DNA of 38,528 nucleotides from a virus, in the IMG/VR virus record IMGVR_UViG_3300021959_000004, positions 1 through 38,528 of that record, one strand, 5' to 3'. The notes below the pieces were generated by a model. The model made no database searches. It was not told where the DNA came from and worked only from the letters and a program-made list of their open reading frames with translations. Positions 31,530 to 38,528 of this stretch are shown here, one piece after another; position 1 is the stretch's first letter, and each line of letters opens with the position of its first letter. The translations under genes were made by a program, and so were the position numbers.

Positions 31530-31816
31530 TGCTTGTTCGGAGATCTTCAAAGGGAAAAAAAATATACATCTTTAAACCAAGAACTAAAGAGAATGTCTCT
31601 TATAAGTTTAGTAAAGATGAAACAGTCTCTTTCGATGCTCAAAATAAGTCTTATATTGTAACAAGTGATGGGGCGGTAGTTAAGAGATCAGACTCTTGGA
31701 TTACCGCTCAATCCGCTTATGATATAGAATGTAAAAAACATTATGACGATACTACAGGTGCTATAAAAATAGGTAAACATACATTAGTAGATGGAGTAGC
31801 AACAGTTGTTAAGTAA
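31529..31816 (+). CDS. Small beta-rich protein of unknown function
   Basis: 95 aa; start overlaps the preceding stop (TAATG). 'GKKIYIFKPRTKENVSYKF', 'SYIVTSDGAVVKRSDSW' and 'GAIKIGKHTLVDGVAT' point to a beta domain. Its 3' end overlaps the prepilin-like gene by 11 bp. No family recognised. Confidence 0.5.
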   Translation: MLVRRSSKGKKIYIFKPRTKENVSYKFSKDETVSFDAQNKSYIVTSDGAVVKRSDSWITAQSAYDIECKKHYDDTTGAIKIGKHTLVDGVATVVK

Positions 31817-32300
31817 TAAAGGAAACAGTCTTGCTGAGTTCGCAGTTACTATGGCTATCATGGCTACTCTTGCAACTACTTCCGCTCCTGCTTTTAGTAG
31901 GATTGGTGAAGGTGCTAAAGCTAAACAAACTAAAGCTAATCTTGAGAAGATTGTTAAAGCATCTCAAATGTGGTATAATCAACAGATTGAAGTAAATGGT
32001 ATGGGTAAGTTTCCATCACAACCACATAGAACAGTTAGCATAGGAGAAGTTGTTGATTATAATAGTAATCGTAGAATAGAGGTAGATGAGATATTAAATG
32101 GCATCTATGTCCCAGTATTTAGTGATACTAGTTTTTTACATCTATTTGATAATGATACAATTAAATCACCTTATCAAGAAGGTAGGTATTTATATGCTAT
32201 AGTTGGTGGTTCTGGTACAGGAAACGCAATAGTTTCTCCAATCTTTGTAGTGGTAGATGAAGAGAATCCAGAAGATTTTTATAAATATTACAAACCATGA
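31806..32300 (+). CDS. Type IV prepilin/pseudopilin-like protein
   Basis: 164 aa. TTG start at 31806 with GGAG 9 nt upstream, the only in-frame choice after the stop at 31797. A 6-residue basic leader 'MLSNKG' is followed by 'NSLAEFAVTMAIMATLATTS', with Glu at mature position 5, the class III signal of type IV pilins (cut by a prepilin peptidase after Gly). Next comes 'AKAKQTKANLEKIVKASQMWY', the helix seen in pilins, and a globular domain with 'GRYLYAIVGG'. Phage genomes seldom carry one. It could be inserted into a host pilus or secretion system. Not a signal peptide of the normal type. Confidence 0.7.
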   Translation: MLSNKGNSLAEFAVTMAIMATLATTSAPAFSRIGEGAKAKQTKANLEKIVKASQMWYNQQIEVNGMGKFPSQPHRTVSIGEVVDYNSNRRIEVDEILNGIYVPVFSDTSFLHLFDNDTIKSPYQEGRYLYAIVGGSGTGNAIVSPIFVVVDEENPEDFYKYYKP

Positions 32301-32620
32301 GCGATGAGAAAACATACAGATCATATGGCATGGCAAAGATTGATGATAACTTTCGTATTAGTCTTAACATTAAGTGGCTTGGGCAGATTATTGTGGGAGT
32401 TGCTGTTATTGTGCTTGGCTACTTACGTATTGAAAATAGAATTGGAGAACTTGAGCGTAGAGTTAAATTATCTGATACCAGAATTGAAGAGCTTGTCAAT
32501 AAGCACATAAAAGAAGAAGAAGTTAAAATAACACATATGCAAGAACAGTTAGAATGGTATCAAACAGAATTAAACTTAAATCCCTTATCTTGGGGAAAGA
32601 AAAAAAGAAAGAGAAAGTAG
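32297..32620 (+). CDS. Membrane protein with coiled coil (lysis region)
   Basis: 107 aa, ATG overlaps the prepilin stop (ATGA). One transmembrane segment 'WLGQIIVGVAVIVLGYL' at residues 27-43, then a coiled coil 'IENRIGELERRVKLSDTRI' and a very basic end 'WGKKKRKRK'. This kind of i-spanin-like layout or a membrane adaptor is possible, but no lipoprotein partner is seen. Unknown function. Confidence 0.6.
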   Translation: MSDEKTYRSYGMAKIDDNFRISLNIKWLGQIIVGVAVIVLGYLRIENRIGELERRVKLSDTRIEELVNKHIKEEEVKITHMQEQLEWYQTELNLNPLSWGKKKRKRK

Positions 32621-32685
32621 TCTTAACAGAGGATGACTTTAATCATAATTACTTTATTAACAGAGAACTGCGGAGAACACGATAG
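32554..32685 (+). CDS. Possible 43-aa protein overlapping the membrane gene
   Basis: An open frame from ATG 32554 runs out of frame through the end of the 107-aa gene and ends at TAG that overlaps the next GTG start (TAGTG). It fills the 64-bp gap. The peptide is Lys/Arg-rich ('GKEKKKEKVVLTEDDF'). SD is weak. I give it low weight. Confidence 0.3.
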   Translation: MVSNRIKLKSLILGKEKKKEKVVLTEDDFNHNYFINRELRRTR

Positions 32686-33002
32686 TGGATTTTTTGGCAA
32701 TATATTCAGAAGCTGGTATGATAGGAGTTGTAGGGGCTATGTTTATGTTTATGGTTTACTCAATGAATAAACGAGGAAACGAACAAGCAGAATCACTACA
32801 AAATTTAAAAATAGAAAATAAAGGGCAAAGTGAAACACTTGAAAACATGGAAAGTATGGTTATTAAGCTTATTAACCGCTGGAATAAAAGTGACGACAAA
32901 CTTGACAGAAAGTTTGATTCACTTACGAAGGAAATTAATGATTTGGACAATCAAGTTTCGGAAATAAAAGGTAGTTTAAGTAGGGTAAATGGGAAACACT
33001 AA
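32685..33002 (+). CDS. Holin-like membrane protein with coiled coil
   Basis: 105 aa, GTG start with GCGGAG about 10 nt upstream. One transmembrane segment at residues 7-26 ('YSEAGMIGVVGAMFMFMVY'), then a long charged coiled coil ('LQNLKIENKGQSETLENME', 'EINDLDNQVSEIKGSL'). This layout is like BhlA/UviB-type single-span holins. The M15 endolysin lies about 900 bp downstream. Holin is a reasonable guess; not proven. Confidence 0.5.
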   Translation: MDFLAIYSEAGMIGVVGAMFMFMVYSMNKRGNEQAESLQNLKIENKGQSETLENMESMVIKLINRWNKSDDKLDRKFDSLTKEINDLDNQVSEIKGSLSRVNGKH

Positions 33003-33148
33003 TGGATAGTACAAAAGTAGCAATAGCAAGTATGGGAAATTACGGACTATCACTAACAAGCGTTAGTCTTACATTACAATGCTTAGTAGCAATAATGACA
33101 ATTATATATTTAGGATATAAAATAACAAATATAAGGAAATTAAAATGA
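33002..33148 (+). CDS. 48-aa membrane protein (lysis region)
   Basis: ATG at 33002 overlaps the stop of the previous gene (TAATG), and its TGA overlaps the next ATG by 4 nt. One hydrophobic segment 'SLTLQCLVAIMTIIYLGY' follows a short polar N-terminus; a basic end 'KITNIRKLK'. A candidate antiholin or second holin beside the 105-aa protein. Confidence 0.6.
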   Translation: MDSTKVAIASMGNYGLSLTSVSLTLQCLVAIMTIIYLGYKITNIRKLK

Positions 33149-33378
33149 GTAAAATAATATTAGCAGGAATTATAGACAAAGCTAAAGACCATATTGTAAA
33201 AGAATATGCAGATGGTATGATTGACCATGTGCAATCTGATGATTTTAAAGAATCTTTAGCAACAAGAATTAATAAAAAAATTGACATTCCTTTTGTAAGC
33301 GAAGAAAAAGAACAAATCTTTTTTGAAAAAGTTGTTGATTTAGTGACAGACATTATTGAAGGTATAGTTAAGAAATAA
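33145..33378 (+). CDS. 77-aa helical protein of unknown function
   Basis: ATG overlaps the previous stop (ATGA), AAGGAAA upstream. Amphipathic helices ('IIDKAKDHIVKEYADGMID', 'FFEKVVDLVTDIIEGIVKK'). No transmembrane segment of full length. Between membrane proteins and basic proteins of the lysis region. No family recognised. Confidence 0.55.
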   Translation: MSKIILAGIIDKAKDHIVKEYADGMIDHVQSDDFKESLATRINKKIDIPFVSEEKEQIFFEKVVDLVTDIIEGIVKK

Positions 33379-33662
33379 TGCCTAAAAAACGAGATCCTCG
33401 ATTAAAACGATTTGGTTTAAAGGGATTTAATAAACCTAAAAGAACAAGAGGGCATAAGACTAAATCTCATGTTGTTTTAGCAAAATCAGGTGGTAGAATA
33501 AAATTAATTAGGTTTGGACAGCAAGGCGTAAGTGGTGCTGGTAAAAAACCAAAAAGTGCTGCACAAAAAGCTAGACGTAAATCTTTTAAAGCTAGGCATA
33601 GAAAGAACATATCTAGGGGAAAAATGTCAGCAGCATATTGGTCAAATAAGGTAAAGTGGTAA
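33378..33662 (+). CDS. Very basic 94-aa phage protein (DUF5872-like)
   Basis: Start overlaps the previous stop (TAATG). About one third Lys/Arg. The C-terminal pattern 'IRFGQQGVSGAGKKPKSA', 'RRKSFKARH' and 'SRGKMSAAYWSNKVKW' is conserved in phage proteins I have seen labelled DUF5872 or hypothetical; function is not known. The charge suggests nucleic-acid binding, perhaps in the packaged head. It is the first of three highly basic small proteins in a row. Confidence 0.55.
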   Translation: MPKKRDPRLKRFGLKGFNKPKRTRGHKTKSHVVLAKSGGRIKLIRFGQQGVSGAGKKPKSAAQKARRKSFKARHRKNISRGKMSAAYWSNKVKW

Positions 33663-33796
33663 TGGCTAAAACAGTAAGTTGGAAGTGGGGCAATAAAAGG
33701 TATTCTGGTAAATTAATCAGAGAAACTAAAAACTATAGATTTGCTAGAACAAAGAATGGTAAAATTAAAAAAATAAAAAAGAGAAAGGGAAAATAA
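33662..33796 (+). CDS. 44-aa highly basic protein
   Basis: ATG overlaps the stop of the preceding gene and its own TAA overlaps the next ATG, both by 1 nt. 'MAKTVSWKWGNKRYSG' then a Lys-rich end 'GKIKKIKKRKGK'. Too short for a fold; nucleic-acid or membrane binding are possible. The linked overlaps on both sides support a real gene. Confidence 0.6.
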   Translation: MAKTVSWKWGNKRYSGKLIRETKNYRFARTKNGKIKKIKKRKGK

Positions 33797-33882
33797 TGCC
33801 AAAAGGTAAAGGTTATGGCTTTGGGAAACCAAAATCAAAGAAAAAAAGAAAAGTTAAATCTAAGAAAAAAAAGAAGAAGTAA
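33796..33882 (+). CDS. 28-aa lysine-rich peptide
   Basis: ATG at 33796 to TAA at 33882, overlapping both neighbours by 1 nt. The peptide starts 'MPKGKGYGFGKPK' and ends in a run of Lys with Arg; more than half of its residues are basic. Like a protamine in composition. It directly precedes the endolysin and so could also be a translated leader for it. Confidence 0.5.
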   Translation: MPKGKGYGFGKPKSKKKRKVKSKKKKKK

Positions 33883-34259
33883 TGTATAGGTTTGGTAAAA
33901 GATCAAGAGAAAGACTTAAGGGAGTAAACCCTAAGTTAATAAATGTCTTAAACCAACTTATCAAAATAATGGATGTAACTGTTATTGAAGGGGTTAGGTC
34001 GCAAGAAAGACAAAATGAGTTAGTAGCAAAAGGGGCGAGTAAGACGAAGTATTCAAAGCATATTCAAGGCAAAGCTGTCGACCTTGCACCTTACCCCATT
34101 GATTGGAATGATAGAGATACATTTCATTATATGTGTGGCATGATTAGAGGTATTGCACTTCAAATGAAAGTTCCTGTAAGAGTTGGTTGTGATTGGGATG
34201 GCGATGGGCAAACTAAGGACAATAAATTTGATGACCTTGTTCATGTAGAGCTTGTATAA
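33882..34259 (+). CDS. Endolysin, peptidase M15 (L-Ala-D-Glu/D-Ala carboxypeptidase type)
   Basis: 125 aa. Zinc ligands in 'SKHIQGKAVDLAPYP' (S-x-H-x-x-G-x-A-x-D, residues 58-72) and 'DLVHVELV' (H-x-E at the end); substrate-binding 'GVRSQERQNELVAKG' near residues 38-52. This is a VanY/M15_4 peptidase that cuts the peptide stems of peptidoglycan for host lysis. No signal peptide, so it needs a holin; single-span membrane proteins lie upstream. Confidence 0.9.
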   Translation: MYRFGKRSRERLKGVNPKLINVLNQLIKIMDVTVIEGVRSQERQNELVAKGASKTKYSKHIQGKAVDLAPYPIDWNDRDTFHYMCGMIRGIALQMKVPVRVGCDWDGDGQTKDNKFDDLVHVELV

Positions 34260-34290
34260 CAATAGTAATTTAAAGTAATTTAGGGGACAT

Positions 34291-35238
34291 ATGGCTTATT
34301 GCACAGATAGAGACTTAAAAGATGTATTTCCGTCACTAGACGAGTTTGACACAAAAACTCCTGTATATGGCTGGGTAGTTCATAGCAGTAACTTATATCG
34401 AGCAGACAACAGTGGACTAGTTACACAATTATTTGCCAATGGCCAGGATTTAGGTTCTGCTCAAGCAAATAGTGGAGCAGTTGATGCTAATGGAGAATGG
34501 TTTTATGAACCTTCATTGGATGCTGTCTATTATTATAACAGTGCCACAAACCCCAATGATATATTAATGGAGTCTGGTGATGATTGGGTTACATTAAAAA
34601 CACGCTATATATCAAATGCTGAAAAATACCTTGATTCTAGGTTAGATGGTAAACTACCCAGAAAACAATTCAAAGATAAAGATGGTAATTATGATTATAT
34701 ACTTGTAAGAACAACAGCATTAATAGCTTGTTCATTTCTTATAAGAGCATCTGACCCTACATCTGAAATATCTAATGCTTTATTTGATGAAGCAGAGTTA
34801 AATATAGCATCATTAAACCAAGGTAGTACTAAATTATCATGGCAAACAACTGGTGATGCTTCAATTGGGGTTATTAGAGAAGGTACAGTTAATGGTAACC
34901 TTAGAATTGTTGATACAAGAGGCCATTATTCAGGTATTTATGATAAGGTAGGAGTTAAAATTACCACTGCTGGTAAAATAGGAACTGCTGTATACTCTGT
35001 ATGGGAAACAGATTCTACTAATCTTGGCACAGAAAAGATGAATAATGCAGAAACAGCAAGTTATTCTGAAACAATTAGCGGTGACTATCAAATATTAACA
35101 AGAGGTTTAGAAATTAGGTTTGCTGGGGATACAGCAGATCAAGCAACTTTAAATGATTATTGGGAGATAGAAGTATCAGGTAAGTATGAAACAACAGATA
35201 CTGGTATGCCTTTTTCTATGCGAATGACTCGTAGATGA
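34291..35238 (+). CDS. Head-tail connector (gp6/Gp36-like, putative)
   Basis: 315 aa, ATG with GGGGA 5 nt upstream. The N-terminus 'YCTDRDLKDVFPSLDEF' resembles the first helix of phage head-tail connectors. There follow a short beta segment, 'RYISNAEKYLDSRLDGKL', 'VRTTALIACSFLIRA' and a C-terminal beta domain of about 120 residues. It is longer than the usual 110-150-aa connector, with extra beta domains. Followed by tail terminator and tail tube genes, as expected. Confidence 0.6.
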   Translation: MAYCTDRDLKDVFPSLDEFDTKTPVYGWVVHSSNLYRADNSGLVTQLFANGQDLGSAQANSGAVDANGEWFYEPSLDAVYYYNSATNPNDILMESGDDWVTLKTRYISNAEKYLDSRLDGKLPRKQFKDKDGNYDYILVRTTALIACSFLIRASDPTSEISNALFDEAELNIASLNQGSTKLSWQTTGDASIGVIREGTVNGNLRIVDTRGHYSGIYDKVGVKITTAGKIGTAVYSVWETDSTNLGTEKMNNAETASYSETISGDYQILTRGLEIRFAGDTADQATLNDYWEIEVSGKYETTDTGMPFSMRMTRR

Positions 35239-35666
35239 TAACATTTGTTAATATATGGGACGACAAAATATTAGACACTATCAGGACATTCTTAAATGCT
35301 GAATTTGCTGGTAGTATTCCTGTTTATACAGGAGACTTTAAAGATATGGGGAATCAGTCTATAAGGCTTAACCCTATAGGTAGTGATTTAATTGATAGAT
35401 TAGCTGCAGGAGAAATGAGGGAGTATATTTTAGATGTATCGTATACTTTTAAAGAAAAAACAATTAAACGAGATACTTGGGAGCATATACTTCGGCAAGT
35501 ATCACACATAGAAGGTCTATTCTTTCAGAATCAGAGCAATACTTTCTTTGACGGCAGACTAACATCTTGTCGTATTAATGAGATAGAAGACGATGAAGCA
35601 TTAATTGAAGGATTAAATGTTATGAGATGGGAATGGAGAGGTAAATTTTTAGGCAACGTATCATAA
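35235..35666 (+). CDS. Tail terminator-like protein
   Basis: 143 aa, start overlaps the connector stop (ATGA). 'IWDDKILDTIRTFLNAEF' and 'VSYTFKEKTIKRDTWEHIL' with C-terminal 'RWEWRGKFLG' follow the alpha/beta pattern of tail terminators (gpU-like), which cap the tail tube at the head side. Located just before the tail-tube gene. Assignment by pattern and order. Confidence 0.55.
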   Translation: MITFVNIWDDKILDTIRTFLNAEFAGSIPVYTGDFKDMGNQSIRLNPIGSDLIDRLAAGEMREYILDVSYTFKEKTIKRDTWEHILRQVSHIEGLFFQNQSNTFFDGRLTSCRINEIEDDEALIEGLNVMRWEWRGKFLGNVS

Positions 35667-35684
35667 AGTAATAAGGAATAAGAT

Positions 35685-35855
35685 ATGAAAGTTAAATTAA
35701 AAAGTGGTGAGAAACTCTCATCAAACAATAGCTATCAAGGCTTAACAATGGAGCAATGGACTTCATTAAACCAGGGGAAAGAAATTGAAGTTAGTTCAAT
35801 GCCAGAACGCTGTAAAGATCAATTAGAAACATCAAAAGTAAAAGGAGCTAAATAA
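35685..35855 (+). CDS. 56-aa protein of unknown function
   Basis: ATG at 35685 with AAGGAATAAGAT upstream; TAA overlaps the start of the tail-tube gene. 'MKVKLKSGEKLSS', 'GLTMEQWTSLNQGKEIEV' is a small domain of a kind common before tail-tube genes. No family recognised. Confidence 0.6.
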   Translation: MKVKLKSGEKLSSNNSYQGLTMEQWTSLNQGKEIEVSSMPERCKDQLETSKVKGAK

Positions 35856-36865
35856 TGTCAGTTTTTTCACCAAAAGATTTTAAAGCCCATGTAATATTAG
35901 AGGGTGCTAGTACTGCTGTAAATGGAAATGTTGTAAGCGGGCAAAATGTTACAGCCCCTGCAATTACATCAAATTTATTAAAGTTAAATGTAGATTCTAT
36001 AAGTTTTCCATCATTTAATGCTAATCAAGTGTCAGAAGTAAGAGCTGGAGCTGGTAGAGTAGCTAAAGCAGTTGATTTTTTCCATGATAATAAAAATTCT
36101 GTAACAGAAATATCTGTATCTGGAACTTTATCTAATTCACCTGGCCATAATTTACTTCTTGAAAATATTATGGGAAGTACAGCAGACCCCTTAGCAATTG
36201 TTTACAATCATACTGGATCATCTGGAACATATGGAACATCATCTGTAGATAATGCAACATTTACTACTGTACTTGCATCTCCAGACCAAGCAGGTGGTTA
36301 CAATATTATATTAAGAGGTTGCCTATGTAGTAATTTTGCAATATCTGCTGATATGGGAGATGGTGGAATGTATAAATTTGAAGCAACTATTACAACAGGA
36401 TTAGTTCCTTTATTAGAAAATGCACAAGCACCTGGGGAAGCTGATAGCTTTGTAGCTACACCAATATCATTATCTACTGCAAGTGTTAAAACAGTAAATA
36501 GTATAACAGCTATTATGCAAAGTTTTAATGTAACAATCGATAGTCCAGTTATATATACAGGGGTGTCTAGTGTTGGTTTTGAAGCATTTGCAAGAGGTGC
36601 AGAAACATCAGTAACTGCATCATCTACAATTAAACTAGATTCAGTTAGTAGGGGAATACTAGGTAATTTTCACGCTGGAACTGTTGATGCAGCTGGTTCT
36701 TTTACAGTTACTCAAACTGCTGCAAGCAATTATTCTTTAGCTATAGCTAGATCAGCTTTAACTAATGTAGCATATAACGAAGGTGATGCTATGATGTTAG
36801 ATGTTGAAATGAAAGCATTAGCTCATACTGATACAGAGTCTGTATTAACTGTGGATAAAGCATAA
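35855..36865 (+). CDS. Major tail (tube) protein
   Basis: 336 aa, beta-rich throughout: 'VILEGASTAVNGNVVSG', 'LKLNVDSISFPSFNANQ', 'TEISVSGTL', 'GMYKFEATITTGLVP', 'SFNVTIDSPVIYTGV' and 'AMMLDVEMKALAHT'. Starts on the stop of the 56-aa gene and is followed directly by the tail-assembly chaperones. Size, fold and place fit the tail tube protein of a siphophage. Confidence 0.75.
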   Translation: MSVFSPKDFKAHVILEGASTAVNGNVVSGQNVTAPAITSNLLKLNVDSISFPSFNANQVSEVRAGAGRVAKAVDFFHDNKNSVTEISVSGTLSNSPGHNLLLENIMGSTADPLAIVYNHTGSSGTYGTSSVDNATFTTVLASPDQAGGYNIILRGCLCSNFAISADMGDGGMYKFEATITTGLVPLLENAQAPGEADSFVATPISLSTASVKTVNSITAIMQSFNVTIDSPVIYTGVSSVGFEAFARGAETSVTASSTIKLDSVSRGILGNFHAGTVDAAGSFTVTQTAASNYSLAIARSALTNVAYNEGDAMMLDVEMKALAHTDTESVLTVDKA

Positions 36866-37128
36866 TGAAAGAAATTAAGCTATCTACTGATAAAAAAGTT
36901 AAGATTATAGAAATGTCAGTAGACGATATAGATTTCTGCAATGATGTGCCTGAAATGAAATACGATAATAATGAACTAGTTACTATTAAAAACTTAGCAA
37001 AAGCTAGAACAGCATGGATTCGTAAGGGTGTTGATGGAGCAGATGATAAATTCATTAAGTCTTTAACAGATGATGAAAAAAATGAGATATCAGTTGCTGT
37101 GCAAGAATATCAACGCTTGGGGGAATAG
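36865..37128 (+). CDS. Tail assembly chaperone, short form (gpG-like)
   Basis: 87 aa, start overlaps the tail-tube stop (TAATG). Helical, acidic ('EISVAVQEYQRLGE' at the end). Between tail tube and tape measure this gene is normally expressed as a short form and, by ribosomal frameshift, as a longer G-T form. Here the last codons are TTG GGG GAA TAG with a run of five G, and the -1 frame is open from 37086 to 37565, so the same arrangement is likely (see the site at 37117-37128). Confidence 0.75.
   Translation: MKEIKLSTDKKVKIIEMSVDDIDFCNDVPEMKYDNNELVTIKNLAKARTAWIRKGVDGADDKFIKSLTDDEKNEISVAVQEYQRLGE
37117..37128 (+). other. Probable -1 programmed frameshift site
   Basis: TTG GGG GAA TAG with five G (37119-37123). 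A GGG tRNA can move back one base and still pair with GGG. The -1 frame then continues with 'GIETLTLEYN' and 'DYCGGCMY' into the next gene, so the fusion would be about 233 aa. The stop of the short form is only 4 nt further on. Confidence 0.65.
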
Positions 37129-37181
37129 AAACCCTCACACTAGAGTACAATCTTCAAGTAACAGATTATTGTGGGGGCTGT

Positions 37182-37565
37182 ATGTATCATACATACCCGT
37201 ATAAGGCTCAAATTCCTATCGCAATCGATGGAAAATATGAGACTCGAACCTTTACATCAAAAGATGACATTAATGCTGTTATAGAGCTTTTAATACAAGA
37301 AGTTAAAGAAGAAAACAATAAGGGTAATAGTTTTAACTTAGCAGATTCTGTAGTTAAGCAGTTACCCTTTTTTGCTTGTCCTAATGTTTTATTTGACACG
37401 CAAGCTCAAAAAGACATATCTAGGTACATTTATTCAAAGCAATTTAGTATATCCCCGTATAAAGGAACGTATGGAGAGCAACCATCAAAGTGGGTAGAAA
37501 AAAGCTTTCTTATTAAGAATAGCATTGCTCGTAAAAAAATAGAGGCAACTAAGCATGGCAAATAA
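37182..37565 (+). CDS. Tail assembly chaperone, C-terminal extension (T part of G-T)
   Basis: From ATG 37182 this frame codes for 127 aa, but the coding-like sequence goes on upstream to 37122 in the same frame ('IETLTLEYNLQV', 'TDYCGG'), joined to the short chaperone by a -1 shift. No good SD before 37182 (GGGGG with 4 nt spacing). Contents: 'MYHTYPYKAQIPIAIDGKY', 'FACPNVLFDT', 'ISRYIYSKQF'. The stop overlaps the tape measure start by 11 bp. It helps fold the tape measure during tail assembly. Confidence 0.7.
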   Translation: MYHTYPYKAQIPIAIDGKYETRTFTSKDDINAVIELLIQEVKEENNKGNSFNLADSVVKQLPFFACPNVLFDTQAQKDISRYIYSKQFSISPYKGTYGEQPSKWVEKSFLIKNSIARKKIEATKHGK

Positions 37566-38528
37566 ACAAGTAACAATTGAATTTAGAGCTGAAGACAAAG
37601 GTTTAGTTAATCAGCTTAAAAAACTTGACAACATATCAAAACAATTAACTAATACTCAAGATAAACTACATAATACAGAAAAAAAATCAACAAATTCTAA
37701 AGCCAAACAATTTCAACAATTAAATAAAAATTATATTGCAATACAAAAACTTAGACTATCTGTTTCTAAATTAGATTCTAACTTTGAAAACGCAAGAGTA
37801 TCTACTGAAACATTAACCAATGCATTAAAAGGTAATAAAAATGCAATGGCTTTGTTAAGATTGCAAACCTCTGCTCACATTGTTGAAATTAAAAAATATA
37901 ATGAATCCCTTAAAAATGCAAAAAATAGCACAGATAGATTTGGTAATGCACTAAATACTGCTGGTACAGGAACTAGAATATTAGGTGGAACATTTGCTGT
38001 ACTAAGATCTAAACTACTTTTATTTAACTTTGCAATGGGTTTAGGTATCAGAAAAATAGGTCATTTTGTTAATGAAGCATCTAAAGTCAATGCTATGGAA
38101 ACAGCTTTTAATACTTTAAGTGGTGGGGGTAGAAAAGCAACTGTAGCTATAGATAAGCTTACTAAAGCAACTGATGGTACTGTTTCTAAAATGGATTTAT
38201 TTCAACAAGCAAACAATGCTATGATATTAGGAGTAACAAAAAACTCTGATGAAATGGCTGAAATGTTTGATATGGCTCAGAGACTTGGTGATGCTTTAGG
38301 TAGGGATACTAGGTCTTCTATTGAATCACTAGTAACTGGTATTGGACGACAGTCTCGAATGATGTTAGATAATATTGGTATTATTGTTAAATCTGACGAG
38401 GCTTATAAAGTATATGCTGAAACATTAAAGAAAAATGTTGATGATTTAACAGTTATGGAAAGAAAACAAGCATTTTTAAATGCTACTATGGAAGCTGCTA
38501 AAGATAAAATTTCTAAATTACCACCAGA
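37555..38528 (+). CDS. Tape measure protein, N-terminal part
   Basis: ATG at 37555, inside the end of the chaperone gene. The first 300 or so residues before the sequence end: 'MANKQVTIEFRAEDKGL', a coiled coil with 'LKKLDNISKQLTNTQDKL', then 'FAVLRSKLLLFNFAMGLGI' (hydrophobic), 'METAFNTLSGGG' and 'SIESLVTGIGRQSRMM', typical of tape measures. The frame continues in the first 1831 bases through the 87-bp overlap, total 905 aa. Confidence 0.88.
   Translation, partial: MANKQVTIEFRAEDKGLVNQLKKLDNISKQLTNTQDKLHNTEKKSTNSKAKQFQQLNKNYIAIQKLRLSVSKLDSNFENARVSTETLTNALKGNKNAMALLRLQTSAHIVEIKKYNESLKNAKNSTDRFGNALNTAGTGTRILGGTFAVLRSKLLLFNFAMGLGIRKIGHFVNEASKVNAMETAFNTLSGGGRKATVAIDKLTKATDGTVSKMDLFQQANNAMILGVTKNSDEMAEMFDMAQRLGDALGRDTRSSIESLVTGIGRQSRMMLDNIGIIVKSDEAYKVYAETLKKNVDDLTVMERKQAFLNATMEAAKDKISKLPP
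38442..38528 (+). repeat. Terminal direct repeat (87 bp), also at 1-87
   Basis: The last 87 bases equal the first 87 base for base, and both lie inside the same gene in the same frame. This is the overlap of a circular or circularly permuted genome, not a biological repeat in two genes. Unit length 38441 bp. Confidence 0.95.

Noticed and set aside
33796-33882. Lysine-rich peptide contains a stretch like the SV40 nuclear localisation signal
   Set aside because: Any Lys/Arg-rich peptide will show this; a bacterial virus has no use for it.

Overview
The window is a complete, tailed-phage genome of siphovirus type, cut open at an arbitrary point. The last 87 bases (38442-38528) repeat the first 87 exactly, so the sequence closes into a circle of 38441 bp and the tape-measure gene runs across the junction (37555 to the end, then 1 to 1831, 905 aa). 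The DNA is AT-rich, genes are packed with 1-4 nt stop/start overlaps, and most carry AGGAG-type ribosome binding sites; several start at TTG or GTG. There is no integrase, repressor or rRNA, and I saw no tRNA or CRISPR array. The style (low GC, long fibre with an S74 chaperone, Hsp20, T7-like primase-helicase) suggests a lytic phage of a Gram-negative, probably aquatic bacterium; the host cannot be named from the sequence.

Layout. (1) Rightward structural arm, 23802 to 38528 and on to 5885: scaffold, major capsid protein, two small proteins, a 1699-aa trimeric fibre with a self-cleaving chaperone, small proteins, a type IV prepilin-like protein, small membrane proteins (lysis candidates), three very basic small proteins, M15 endolysin, head-tail connector, tail terminator, tail tube, tail-assembly chaperones joined by a probable -1 frameshift, tape measure, and two tail-tip proteins, the first carrying a LamG insertion. 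(2) Leftward early arm, 18082 to 5860: small membrane proteins, a Gp88-like cysteine protein, a strong terminator, a non-coding region that looks like a replication origin, then three related PPC/EN-type cytosine-methyltransferase-like proteins mixed with many tiny genes, a HExxH peptidase, an HTH replication initiator, a primase-helicase, a phosphoesterase, an SSB-like protein, HNH and NinB-like proteins. (3) Between the arms the small terminase (plus strand, 18597) stands alone behind a hairpin-rich leader, while the large terminase, portal, minor head proteins and Hsp20 form a leftward operon (23716 to 19362).

Replication probably starts from the 16.2-16.8 kb region with the HTH initiator and primase-helicase; no DNA polymerase gene is visible, so the host polymerase is presumably used. 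The most interesting points are the phage-encoded prepilin, the triplicated methyltransferase-like family with a shared downstream motif, the frameshifted chaperone, the LamG insertion, and the unusual split of the packaging module.
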